Source: Streptomyces inusitatus | GTDB taxonomy: Bacteria > Actinomycetota > Actinomycetes > Streptomycetales > Streptomycetaceae | Direction: 5' to 3' | DNA length: 64,000 nucleotides | Assembly (NCBI RefSeq): GCF_014651115.1 | Contig: NZ_BMWG01000009.1 | Location: 124,032 to 188,031 of the forward strand | Shown here: in pieces, positions 43,385 to 51,775 of the stretch | Numbering within the stretch: the stretch's first letter is position 1 | Layout of the letters: each line of letters starts with the position of its first letter | Notes under the pieces: generated by a model | Told to the model about the DNA's origin: nothing | Databases searched by the model: none | What the model saw: only the letters and a program-made list of their open reading frames with translations | Translations under genes and position numbers: made by a program

Positions 43385-43755
43385 ACCGCGCTCTCCCCTG
43401 GCTCCGCTTGATCGTCCGTGCAGCATAAGCGGGGTCGCCGACATCACTTCCCAGGGGTGTTCCCGGGCCCTCCACAGACCCAGAGGGGCCAGTTCCGGTC
43501 CTGTCGGCCCGCGCGTCCCGTCCGGGGAGTCCCCTCAGAGCGAGGAGCACCCCGTGACGGCAAGGACAGAGACACGAGCACAGGCACTCGAACGATAACG
43601 ACAGGATGGGCACTCCCGTGCCACCACATGGCGGGGCCGCGTCGCAGGGGCAAAGTACTCGCGGCAACTGGAGAGTCGGGACCTCACATCGGCGGAAGGG
43701 ACTGATTTATGGAGATCCGCACCCTCCCTGAGCCTCATTCCCTTAGCGTAACCGT
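43385..43755. other. 371-bp divergent intergenic region
   Basis: No gene is supported here. It should hold the divergent promoters of the HSP90 operon and the Crp-like gene, which marks the left edge of the conflict-like island. No strong -35/-10 pair was recognised; only a 5-bp hairpin, GGCAC...GTGCC, around 43610. Confidence 0.35.
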
Positions 43756-44409
43756 ATGAGCAGAGACCGTCACTCTTCGGCGCGAACCCTGCGCGACCTG
43801 GTGTCCAAAGAGGCCTGGGCAGAGATGACCCGACGCCCACTGGGCTTTCGTCCACCGGGCGTCACCCTCTTGGAGCAAGGCACCCCGGGCACTGGGGCGT
43901 TTGCGCTGATCAGCGGCATGGTGAAAGTGATTCGCAGAGACCGTGGCGATCGGCAACGCCTGCTCGCCTTTCGTGGTCCGGGGGAGGTTCTGGGCGAGAT
44001 GGCCCTTCAGTACGGCGGTGAGCGGCTGGCTGATGTACGGACGATGAGCAGATGCAGAGTCGTATGGATCTCCGCCGGAGACTTCCATCATCTGGTGAAG
44101 CAGCACGATCTCGCGTACTCCCTTGCGGTGGTTGCCTCAAGTCGACTGCGGGAGCAGACCGAGATGTACGACGGCGCCATACATCAGCGTCTGGCCATGG
44201 CGCTCCTCCGTCTGGTCGACATCTCGGAGGGCGTGTGCTCCTTCTCCCTCACCCGGGAGGAACTGGCCCAGCACATCGGAGCTGGGCGCAACTCCGTCAC
44301 CAAAGGGCTGAGAGCCCTCGGGCCGGACAAGGTGCGGGTGGAGAAGGGGCGCATCATCGTGTCCAGCGTGGAAGGACTGAAGAGGGCTCTCGCCGACGCC
44401 GGTCCATGA
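43756..44409 (+). CDS. Crp/Fnr-family cyclic-nucleotide-type regulator
   Basis: A 217-aa protein. The N-terminal cNMP-binding barrel includes G-E-V-L-G-E-M-A-L-Q-Y-G-G-E-R-L-A-D-V, where the Glu and Arg of the phosphate-binding cassette are present, though the usual Ser/Thr after Arg is Leu. The C-terminal winged helix (about 160-200) has L-T-R-E-E-L-A-Q-H-I-G-A-G-R-N-S-V-T-K. It starts the island and precedes, by 143 nt, a class III cyclase whose product it could sense. Housekeeping Crp in Streptomyces has a different context, so a dedicated local regulator is inferred. Confidence 0.85.
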   Translation: MSRDRHSSARTLRDLVSKEAWAEMTRRPLGFRPPGVTLLEQGTPGTGAFALISGMVKVIRRDRGDRQRLLAFRGPGEVLGEMALQYGGERLADVRTMSRCRVVWISAGDFHHLVKQHDLAYSLAVVASSRLREQTEMYDGAIHQRLAMALLRLVDISEGVCSFSLTREELAQHIGAGRNSVTKGLRALGPDKVRVEKGRIIVSSVEGLKRALADAGP

Positions 44410-44552
44410 CGACATTGTGCTCCACTTCACTCACCACACGCACTCGCGGTGCAGACCTCCCGAGGCCTCGTCGGGAACCTGGAGTGGCACGGCCAAGGAC
44501 ACTCCGCCCCGTCCAGCCTTCCTGGGCGGGGCCTCAGCGAGGAGCCACACCC

Positions 44553-45482
44553 ATGCATGAGCAGATCAGCAGTTTGTCCGTGGGGCGCGAACGCCCCTTC
44601 ACCCGCAGTCGTCCGCTACCTCCTTACAGGGGCGTCCTGGCCGTGGACGCCAAGGGGTTCACGGGACGGCCCGCCCTTGAGCACGAGACCATCAGCCGTA
44701 CCGTGCCGGACCTTCTCATGACGGCTCTGACCCGGGTGGGGATGCGTGAAGTCTGGGACGACCGTCTGTTTCCCAACACGACGGGCGATGGCTATGTCTT
44801 CGGGTTCGACGTGTCGCTCGTGCCCATGGTGATCCATCCTTTCCTTCTCACCCTTCAGGATGTACTGACCGACTACAACGTCCTGTCTCATGGGGTGATG
44901 CCCATCCGCCTCCGAGCCAGCCTGCACATCGGTCCCCTGCCCGACACTCGGGACGAGTTCAGCGGCAATGGAACCGTGCGCAACGACACCCATCGGCTGC
45001 TCGACTCCCGGCCCGTCAAGGCCGTACTCGCCTCTCACAAAGAGAACGTCACCCACGTGGCGGCGATCCTTTCGGACCGTTGCTTCGAAGACGCGGTAGT
45101 CAGTGGATACACCGGGCGGCACCCCGATCACTTCGTCGAGGTGGCCGCGACCGTGGAGGGAAAACCCTTCGCTCAGCGGGCATGGCTCTATGTGCCGCAG
45201 CCATCCGGGCCACTGTATGAGGAGACCTTGGACCGCGACACCGGTGACGACCGTGACATCGTGCCGCAGGAGGACGTGCGGACTCCCGAAAGCACTGGAC
45301 TCCGTCCGCACGTGGAGAACAGTGCTCCCGGTGGCAACATCAACACGGGCACCGTCCATGGTGGCCAGAGCGTGAGCAACCAGGACATCGCCGGGGACCT
45401 TGTCAAGGGGAACAAGGCTCGACGCGTACGCGGCTTCCAGGCCGACCGGATCCGTGGTGACAAGAACCGTGGGCGCTCGTGA
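44553..45482 (+). CDS. Class III nucleotidyl cyclase with C-terminal NTGTV-type motif
   Basis: A 309-aa protein. Residues about 25-200 match a class III cyclase: D32 in V-D-A-K-G-F-T and D79 in T-T-G-D-G-Y-V-F-G-F (both metal Asp), and N144/R148 in R-N-D-T-H-R (transition-state pair), with the spacing seen in known enzymes. The adenine-selecting Lys position four before D79 is Asn75, so the base is probably not adenine. A Pro/Asp-rich linker leads to the motif N262-I-N-T-G-T-V-H-G-G-Q272 and a basic tail. GAGGAG lies 8 nt before the ATG; an ATG at 44406 overlapping the Crp gene's stop would add 49 unlikely residues. A GTGA overlap joins the NTPase gene. Confidence 0.75.
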   Translation: MHEQISSLSVGRERPFTRSRPLPPYRGVLAVDAKGFTGRPALEHETISRTVPDLLMTALTRVGMREVWDDRLFPNTTGDGYVFGFDVSLVPMVIHPFLLTLQDVLTDYNVLSHGVMPIRLRASLHIGPLPDTRDEFSGNGTVRNDTHRLLDSRPVKAVLASHKENVTHVAAILSDRCFEDAVVSGYTGRHPDHFVEVAATVEGKPFAQRAWLYVPQPSGPLYEETLDRDTGDDRDIVPQEDVRTPESTGLRPHVENSAPGGNINTGTVHGGQSVSNQDIAGDLVKGNKARRVRGFQADRIRGDKNRGRS

Positions 45483-47647
45483 CCACGGAAGAACGAGGGA
45501 CCACCGCGGAACCGCCTGACGCGGCGGCGTCGGGGGCCGAGCACGCATCCGTCGCCGGATCGTCGCACGAGGGGGCGGAGCGCGACCTCATCGATCTCTT
45601 CGACGCCCTCGGTGGGGCTGCGGGCTCCTCGGGTCCGCACGTCTGGGCGCCGTACGCGAACGTCAACGCAGGCACCGTTCATGGTGATCAACGCGTACAG
45701 AACGGTCCGACAGAGGGTGCGGGAACCCGGCGGGCTGCTCGGGTGCACGAGGGGCCCGTTCCAGAGTCCGAGGTGGAAGCCGCCGCATTCGGGTTCGCGG
45801 AGCCCGCATGGTTTGGGGCGGCCAGAAGGAAGCTGGACAAAAAGGTGCTCTTTCTGGCCGGACGCCCGGGATCCGGACGTCGTACCGCGACCCTCAACCT
45901 GTTGCGCCAGTACTGCGGGGAGGGTGTTCCGCTCCAAGCCATGGACAGTCTCACCGAGCTGGACCGATGGCGTCCGTCCAAGCCCACGGTGGGGGGCTAC
46001 ATCGTCGACGGATTATTTCCGGCAAGGCCCCTCGGCCCGGGGGTACTCGGCCATGTGCGCTCGCTGCTGGAGAAAGCCGGAGCGTGCATGGTGATCATCC
46101 TGCCGGACGACACGGCCCTGCTGCGTCGCCTCAAGCAGGATCTCCATATCGGTCCCATCATGTGCGAGCCCCCGCCGCCCTCGCTGGTGTTCGGCAGCCG
46201 GCTCAAAGCGGAGGTTCCGGATGAGCGTGAGCGGGAACGTCTGATGTCCGCCGTGGGCGATCAGGTGCTCGGCGAACTCCTGGCGCCCGAGCTGGTGCCG
46301 ACCGAAGTGGTCGAGTTGGTGACTGCCATCGTGGCGGCGGGCGGAGACCGGACCCTGCTGGGTGATCTCACCGAGCAGCTGAGTTTCCGGGCCGAACAGG
46401 AAGTCCCTGAGCTGGTGGCACGGTTGCGCGACGAGTCCGACGCGCTGGCCTTTCTCCTGGCCGCCTGTGTCTACGAAGGACTGGACCACCGGATCGTGAA
46501 GGAGGAGGCAGATCGGCTGCTGGAGCTGTCCGAGGGCCGCCTCTCCGCGGTGCTGCCGGTAACCGATCCCCAAGGCGGCCGAAATGAGGAAAGGCCAAAC
46601 CCCCAGTTCGTCTTCCGGCGCTCCCTGACCGATCTGCTCGATGCGATCGGCGCTTCACGGCAGATGCCTCGGATTCCGGCGAGAGGGATGTACACCCACA
46701 GCGTCGAGCCGGTCTCCTTTATCAGGCACCGACAGGCGGAAGCCGTACTCCGGCATGTCTGGCGTGAGTACAGCCAGGTTTCGGACCTGCTTGTCAGTTG
46801 GCTGAGCAAGGTGAGCCGCGACAACGAACTCACACTGCCGGCGGGCCGGATCATGGGTAAGGCCGCGAGCTGGGGCGGCGGGAGACGGGCCTTGCGCCAC
46901 ATCGGCACCCTGGCCGATTCCGAACGCACAACCAGTCAGATGATCGCGGCTAATGCCCTGGGCATCGCCGCCGAGGATCCCCTGCTGGTCGGAGAGGTGC
47001 GCTACCGGCTTGAGAACTGGAGCATGGCGGCGAGTCCCTATCGGAGAAGGACGACCGCGTATGCGTGCGCCGCCGACTTCGGCCTCGCCCGGCCCGAATT
47101 CGCCCTGCGGCTCTTGCACACACTCCTGCGAGGCCTACAGCCCGGCGGAAGAACGGAAGGGGAGCAGCTGCTGCTCAGGCTCGCCGTGGAAGAGGCGATT
47201 CTCCGCTTGTTCCAATCCGGCCATGAAGATCTCGTCTTCACCCGACTTCTGGAGTGGCTGAAGAGTGAGAAAATCGAGCCGGAGCAGCTGCTCGCACTTT
47301 TCAGCGGGTTACTTCTTTCATCGAATTGGTTTCAACTGCAACTTTCTCGCGAGACTTCCCGTAGCCCTCTGACGATCGACATCATTCGGAGGGCCTTGAA
47401 CACGGATGACTCATTCGACAAAACCTGTTCCGCCCTGCTGAGATGGTCCAACCAAGGACTCTGGGACGAGACCGCTTCCCGATCAGTAGAAAATCTCTTC
47501 CATGAGTTGGCCCGAAGCATGCGGCACGGCGAACTACGACTGTTCGTGGAGATCGACCAACAGGGAACCGCCGGCTGGGCGGGGCGCGAAATCGCGCGAA
47601 GCGCTCTCAGTAGCTGGCGTGTGGGGGAAAGATGGGAGTCTGCATGA
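45479..47647 (+). CDS. STAND-like P-loop NTPase with N-terminal NTGTV-type motif
   Basis: A 722-aa protein. The motif N61-V-N-A-G-T-V-H-G-D-Q71 lies in a disordered N-terminus. A P-loop follows at G128-R-P-G-S-G-R-R-T136, where the Walker Lys is Arg and the Thr is one residue late; M-V-I-I-L-P-D-D near 200 is Walker-B-like. The remaining ~450 residues are helical, as in STAND sensor regions. It is homologous to the protein at 48978-51044. TTA codons occur at 179 (46013) and 611 (47309), so bldA dependence is expected; the last third has lower GC. It overlaps both neighbours (GTGA and ATGA). I infer a sensor or oligomerising switch. Confidence 0.75.
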   Translation: MTTEERGTTAEPPDAAASGAEHASVAGSSHEGAERDLIDLFDALGGAAGSSGPHVWAPYANVNAGTVHGDQRVQNGPTEGAGTRRAARVHEGPVPESEVEAAAFGFAEPAWFGAARRKLDKKVLFLAGRPGSGRRTATLNLLRQYCGEGVPLQAMDSLTELDRWRPSKPTVGGYIVDGLFPARPLGPGVLGHVRSLLEKAGACMVIILPDDTALLRRLKQDLHIGPIMCEPPPPSLVFGSRLKAEVPDERERERLMSAVGDQVLGELLAPELVPTEVVELVTAIVAAGGDRTLLGDLTEQLSFRAEQEVPELVARLRDESDALAFLLAACVYEGLDHRIVKEEADRLLELSEGRLSAVLPVTDPQGGRNEERPNPQFVFRRSLTDLLDAIGASRQMPRIPARGMYTHSVEPVSFIRHRQAEAVLRHVWREYSQVSDLLVSWLSKVSRDNELTLPAGRIMGKAASWGGGRRALRHIGTLADSERTTSQMIAANALGIAAEDPLLVGEVRYRLENWSMAASPYRRRTTAYACAADFGLARPEFALRLLHTLLRGLQPGGRTEGEQLLLRLAVEEAILRLFQSGHEDLVFTRLLEWLKSEKIEPEQLLALFSGLLLSSNWFQLQLSRETSRSPLTIDIIRRALNTDDSFDKTCSALLRWSNQGLWDETASRSVENLFHELARSMRHGELRLFVEIDQQGTAGWAGREIARSALSSWRVGERWESA

Positions 47648-48537
47648 GTGAGGACATCGCCAAGCAGCTCTACTCACGGACGGACCGGAGGCCATGGAGG
47701 GAGATCTTCGGCTATAAATGGCTAACTAAAAGCGATTCGTCCCTGGTAGTGAGAGATTTTGACGGCCGATACTTTATGCTCGGCCGCCGAGGCGACCCTG
47801 TCGACTCCGGCGGGCCTGCGGCTATGATCGACGATGCGCCGGAACCGAGTCTGCGCGGTGACTACGCGGATTCCTTTCGGGTGGATGTAACCGAGCATGT
47901 GGACAGCCGGGCCGTGGGAATTCCCACGGTTTACGGAACCGAATCGGTGGACGTTTGGGTATCCTGGTGGGTGCATGATCCGGTACAGGTCGTACGCACC
48001 AGAACCATGTACGGATGGCATCAGATCCGAACCCATCTCAGCGGCATCCTGCGGCAGCTGGCAGACGCGCAGACCGAGGCGGGCAGCGGGCTCGGAGCCC
48101 CCGAGATCATGCGGCACCTGGGCGTGACACAGCGGATGGCGGAAGCGGGCCTGAGCTACCGAGTGTTCGACATAAGGCTTCGCGATTCCGGCGAAGAGCT
48201 TCTCCTCGGTCAGCAGGAGAACGAGTGGGTTCGTTTCTCATGGACGAACGACCGCCGGGGTGAGTACGACTTCTGCCTCCAGGCACTGCGCGCCGGCCCG
48301 GTCTCCCTCGCGGCTCTCTGGCTCCTCAGACATCCCGACCAGGTGCAACAGGTTCTTGACTGGTCCGTCGGCCATCAGGATCTACTGGGCCCAGCGCATA
48401 CGGACTGGCAGGAGGAATTGGCCTCTCTTCTCGGAACTCTGACCGACCAGGAGCGAAAGGAGATTTCCAGCATCCTCCGCGACCGGATCGCGGCGCTGGG
48501 ACGCCAGGTCCCGGGGGTGACAGCGACAAGGAAATAA
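47644..48537 (+). CDS. Uncharacterised protein, weakly SPFH/band-7-like
   Basis: A 297-aa protein. The stretch V-G-I-P-T-V-Y-G-T-E-S-V-D-V-W-V-S-W-W-V (about 85-105), followed by D-P-V-Q-V-V-R-T-R-T, resembles the beta strands of SPFH/band-7 domains, with a helical part after it; this is only a pattern impression. No transmembrane segment is clear. ATGA overlap with the NTPase gene and GGGAG upstream set the start at 47644 rather than 47632. The 5' part is clearly AT-richer (near 47710-47770) than the window, a sign of acquisition. A terminator follows at 48551. Confidence 0.6.
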   Translation: MSEDIAKQLYSRTDRRPWREIFGYKWLTKSDSSLVVRDFDGRYFMLGRRGDPVDSGGPAAMIDDAPEPSLRGDYADSFRVDVTEHVDSRAVGIPTVYGTESVDVWVSWWVHDPVQVVRTRTMYGWHQIRTHLSGILRQLADAQTEAGSGLGAPEIMRHLGVTQRMAEAGLSYRVFDIRLRDSGEELLLGQQENEWVRFSWTNDRRGEYDFCLQALRAGPVSLAALWLLRHPDQVQQVLDWSVGHQDLLGPAHTDWQEELASLLGTLTDQERKEISSILRDRIAALGRQVPGVTATRK

Positions 48538-48550
48538 GAACAGAGCAGAC

Positions 48551-48589
48551 GGGCGGGTGCATTGCCTTCGGGCGACGCACCCGCCCTTT
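48551..48589 (+). terminator. Intrinsic-type terminator after the cyclase-NTPase operon
   Basis: GGGCGGGTGC (48551-48560) and GCACCCGCCC (48577-48586) form a perfect 10-bp stem with a 16-nt loop, followed by TTT. It ends the Crp/cyclase/NTPase/SPFH-like transcription unit and separates it from the next unit. Confidence 0.88.
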
Positions 48590-48745
48590 CGTGTCATGAG
48601 GTCTGGACCTGTCTCGCGACTGTGACCGCAGTCACCCCATTTCCGCACTGCGGAAGCATACGGCAGGTTGCGCATGCACGATGCTCGAAGTGTTCGAAAG
48701 CCGCTACCAGAGTCTCGGGCATGCCGAATGCCCAGAGAGGAAGAA

Positions 48746-48988
48746 ATGCGAGAACAGGGAATTCGTCAGGCGAACAAGGTGATCGCTTTCTGTCCACGAA
48801 CGACATGCGATCCGAAGGGTGATCATGTTGAGTCGGCCCAGGTAGCCGAAGGGGTCGAAGCCATACCCAAAACCGTTCTCCATGCTGCGCGGGGGATCAT
48901 CAACACCGGGACCGTATACGGCGGTCAGCGCATCACTTCCGTTGGTTTGCCCGGTCACTATGACGAAGGATCCGACTGTGACATCTGA
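48746..48988 (+). CDS. 80-aa protein carrying the NTGTV-type motif
   Basis: A short protein with GAGAGGAAG just before its ATG. Its only notable feature is I51-I-N-T-G-T-V-Y-G-G-Q61, the same motif as its neighbours, preceded by a polar N-terminus. It has no other domain, so it looks like a stand-alone signalling-motif peptide, an adaptor or a regulator that competes for the motif. Its 3' end overlaps the start of the second NTPase by 11 bp, so expression is coupled. No family is recognised. Confidence 0.6.
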   Translation: MREQGIRQANKVIAFCPRTTCDPKGDHVESAQVAEGVEAIPKTVLHAARGIINTGTVYGGQRITSVGLPGHYDEGSDCDI

Positions 48989-51044
48989 TGTGCTCCCCGG
49001 AGGGGATTTCGATGCCTTCCTCGCGGCCCTGTCCGCCGGCAAGGAGATGGTGGTCGTTGCTCCGAACGGGACCGTCAATACGGGAATGGTGACGGGCGGC
49101 CAGCGACAGATCGTCACCACCACACCGAATGAGGAAAGCCCCGGCGCCTCACCCATGCGACAGGGGCCCGTGCGGGCCAAGGACCTGAGAACGGCGAGGC
49201 GCCGCTTCGTCCCGCCACCCGGATACGAGGGAGCGCTGGCCACCCTCGAAGCGGGAATCGCCGTGCTGGTCGGCCCCCCGGGCACCGGCCGTGAGACACA
49301 TGCTCTCAATCTCCTGGCTCACGGGAGGGAAGAAGCTGTGCTTTACCAGATTGACGGAGCGGTCGACCTCACACAGTGGGGACCGCATCCTCATCGCGTA
49401 CAGGGGTACCTGGTGATGGAGCCGCAGAACCTCTTCAAGCTTCGCCCCTGGGACCTGTCCCGGCTGGAACTCACCTTGGCGGAGGCCGGGGCGCATCTTC
49501 TCATCGTGCTGACGGACTCACCCGGGCTCACTTCCGCCGTGACGGAGCACCTGGGCATCCCGGTCCTTCGGCACTTGCCACCCGATCCGAGAATGGTCCT
49601 CGCCGCCCATCTCAAGGATGTCTGCACCGACCAGCAGAAGCGGACCTGGATCCTGCGTTCCCTGGCATCGGGGCTCCTCGACGAAATGCTGCCGTCAGAG
49701 CTGCCGCCGCGGCGCGCGGCCCAAGCAGCGGAGGCCTTGACCCGCATCGGTATCGCCGAGAGTGACACCAGCACCGAAGTGCTCTATGACCTGGGGCGGA
49801 CGGAGGCATCGGAGCTCATGGCCCGAGCACGGGAGGAACCTCAGCTCCTTGCTCATCTGCTGTCACTCGGTGTCTACGGTGGTCTGGAGCGCGCGGTTGT
49901 GTCGGAGCGCGCAGCGGACCTGCTGAAAGCAGCCGGTTCCGGCTGGGAGCACGTACCGACCGTGCAGATTCTGCTCCGTCGAGCGGACGAGTCACAGGGC
50001 AGCGGGGCGCGACAGCAACTCCTGCCCGAGGCATGGCGAGCTCTCGGGGTGCGGTGCGGGCCGCGGGCCGGGACGGATGGCCCTGATATCGCATCGTTCT
50101 ACTGGCCGACCACCGCCGAAGCGCTCTGGGAGGTCCTGTGCAGAGAACATGAGGATCTGTCGCCTTTGATCCATGCCTGGCTCGCCGGGACCGGGAAGGA
50201 TCCGCACCACATCGAGCGGGCGGGGTGGACGGCCGCAGCCATGGCCGCGGCGACCGGTGGCAGAACGTTGATCCTTCTGCACCACCTGGTCCTGAGTTCG
50301 TGGCCACCGGCTGCCGAGATCGCGGCCCGGTGTCTGGGGCTGGTCGCCCGAAACCCGGCAGCGGGGCTCAGGGCGGGCGAGTTGCTGAACCAGTGGAGCG
50401 TCGCGACCGAGGCTCCACTGCGCAAGGCCGTGGCGTACGCCTGCCGCCCGGATCTGGACGGGCCGATGCCCGAACAGAGCCTGGAACTCATCGATCGGCT
50501 GATGGGAACGTTGGTCGGCGACAGCGGGGACGTCGATGTCGCCGCTTCAATCACCGAAGTCCTCGTTCTGTGCTTCAGAGCGGGCGACGCCCGTACGAAG
50601 GGGGCACACCTCGACAGAATGCGCGACTGGGCCGCACTCGACGGTATTCCGGGGCTGATTGTCGCTCACGTCTTTCCCCTCATGGCAGAGGCCGACCTCT
50701 CCTGGTGCGGCGATCGGGTCCTCGCGGGTGGCGAAGCGGCTTCCGGCATGGTCCGGCTGACCGGACACACCCTGAACGAGCCGAGCACTTACGCAACCAT
50801 GCGAGATGTCCTTCTCGACTGGTGCCGCAAGGCAGACGAAGCCTCGGAACCCGATCCAGCGCTGACAGAGCTTCTCGAAGGTCTCACAGCTGCCCGGCAA
50901 CCCGGTTTCCTCCGATGGCTGCTCGCCTTCGAACGGAGCGAGGATGTCGTTCCCAGCAAGCCCAGCAAGGAACTGGCCATGAGGTTGCTCGCTTTGTGGC
51001 GCAGGAGGATCTCCACCCGCGAGCCCAGCCCGAAGGGGGTGTAG
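48978..51044 (+). CDS. STAND-like P-loop NTPase with N-terminal NTGTV-type motif (second copy)
   Basis: A 688-aa protein. The motif T32-V-N-T-G-M-V-T-G-G-Q42 lies close to the N-terminus, and the P-loop is G99-P-P-G-T-G-R-E-T107. H-L-L-I-V-L-T-D near 180 parallels the Walker-B-like strand of the protein at 45479-47647. The C-terminal two thirds are helical. GAAGGA, 7 nt before the GTG at 48978, decides this start over ATG 48960. Sequence similarity to the first NTPase spreads across the P-loop region (T-H-A-L-N-L-L against T-A-T-L-N-L-L), so they arose by duplication or paired acquisition. Its stop is 2 nt before the next gene. Confidence 0.75.
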   Translation: MTSDVLPGGDFDAFLAALSAGKEMVVVAPNGTVNTGMVTGGQRQIVTTTPNEESPGASPMRQGPVRAKDLRTARRRFVPPPGYEGALATLEAGIAVLVGPPGTGRETHALNLLAHGREEAVLYQIDGAVDLTQWGPHPHRVQGYLVMEPQNLFKLRPWDLSRLELTLAEAGAHLLIVLTDSPGLTSAVTEHLGIPVLRHLPPDPRMVLAAHLKDVCTDQQKRTWILRSLASGLLDEMLPSELPPRRAAQAAEALTRIGIAESDTSTEVLYDLGRTEASELMARAREEPQLLAHLLSLGVYGGLERAVVSERAADLLKAAGSGWEHVPTVQILLRRADESQGSGARQQLLPEAWRALGVRCGPRAGTDGPDIASFYWPTTAEALWEVLCREHEDLSPLIHAWLAGTGKDPHHIERAGWTAAAMAAATGGRTLILLHHLVLSSWPPAAEIAARCLGLVARNPAAGLRAGELLNQWSVATEAPLRKAVAYACRPDLDGPMPEQSLELIDRLMGTLVGDSGDVDVAASITEVLVLCFRAGDARTKGAHLDRMRDWAALDGIPGLIVAHVFPLMAEADLSWCGDRVLAGGEAASGMVRLTGHTLNEPSTYATMRDVLLDWCRKADEASEPDPALTELLEGLTAARQPGFLRWLLAFERSEDVVPSKPSKELAMRLLALWRRRISTREPSPKGV

Positions 51045-51046
51045 CG

Positions 51047-51775
51047 ATGCCGACTCTCGCTTACCCTGGACTCTTCACCTCCATCGAGAGGCTGTTCGTC
51101 AATCGGAATCCGGCACCCGAACTACGCCTCTTCGACGGAACGGACGAATCGGGGCTTGCACTGCCCCTGGAACTCGCCCGACGGGTGCTGTACGACCGCT
51201 CCGTAGACCATGGGGCACGCGTCGCGCTGTGGCATCAGATCGAGGAACGGTCCCGATTCGACGCCGACACGTCCGACTGGCCTGTGGCAGTCGTGTGGTT
51301 AGGGCTGCCGGGGCTTCGGCGAACCGCCTTGAGAATCGTCAGTGCCCGCCGTGCGGAACGCGAGGACGTCGAGGCCGAACTCGTCACCTGCTACCTGGAG
51401 TCTCTGGCAGAGTTCGGGACCCACGCGTCGGACCCGGGCGGCCATGTGCTGCGCGCGACCTGTTCTCACGCCTGGGAAGTTTGGCGGGGGGCCTGCCATG
51501 AGCTGGCCGTGGAGAATGTGGAGCACGCCGGAGGCCTATCGTCCGGTGCAGGGGCAGAACTCCCCTGGCAGGTGGAGTACAACCCGCCCGTACGGCCTTC
51601 GGGGCTTTCCGCCAGTCCGCGCTTCACGGTTCCCGGTCACCGTGTCGAGGGCGTACGGATCGGTGCCCTTGCCCAGGCCTGGGGCCTGTCGGACACGGCC
51701 ACTGAAGTTCCCCATACGGGCCGAGGCCGCCAGGTCGCGGCGATCTCCCTGCGGCGACCCGGGAGGGGCCGGTGA
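51047..51775 (+). CDS. Uncharacterised sigma-70-like protein
   Basis: A 242-aa protein. The central R-T-A-L-R-I-V-S-A-R-R-A-E-R-E-D-V-E-A-E-L (about 90-110) and the following L-E-S-L-A-E-F resemble sigma-70 region-2-like proteins found near small HTH proteins in Streptomyces mobile elements, but no promoter-contact motif is clear. Codon 85 is TTA (51299). It starts 2 nt after the NTPase stop, and its end overlaps the HTH gene (GTGA). It may be a regulator of the locus; function unknown. Confidence 0.5.
   Translation: MPTLAYPGLFTSIERLFVNRNPAPELRLFDGTDESGLALPLELARRVLYDRSVDHGARVALWHQIEERSRFDADTSDWPVAVVWLGLPGLRRTALRIVSARRAEREDVEAELVTCYLESLAEFGTHASDPGGHVLRATCSHAWEVWRGACHELAVENVEHAGGLSSGAGAELPWQVEYNPPVRPSGLSASPRFTVPGHRVEGVRIGALAQAWGLSDTATEVPHTGRGRQVAAISLRRPGRGR

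Noticed and set aside
44406..44552. Upstream ATG overlapping the Crp gene stop as the cyclase start
   Set aside because: The added 49 residues are Arg/Pro-rich with weak third-position GC, while GAGGAG and a normal N-terminus favour 44553. Not fully excluded.
45336..49103. The four NTGTV motifs as DNA repeats
   Set aside because: Codon choices differ and flanks share no DNA identity, so they are protein-level similarities.
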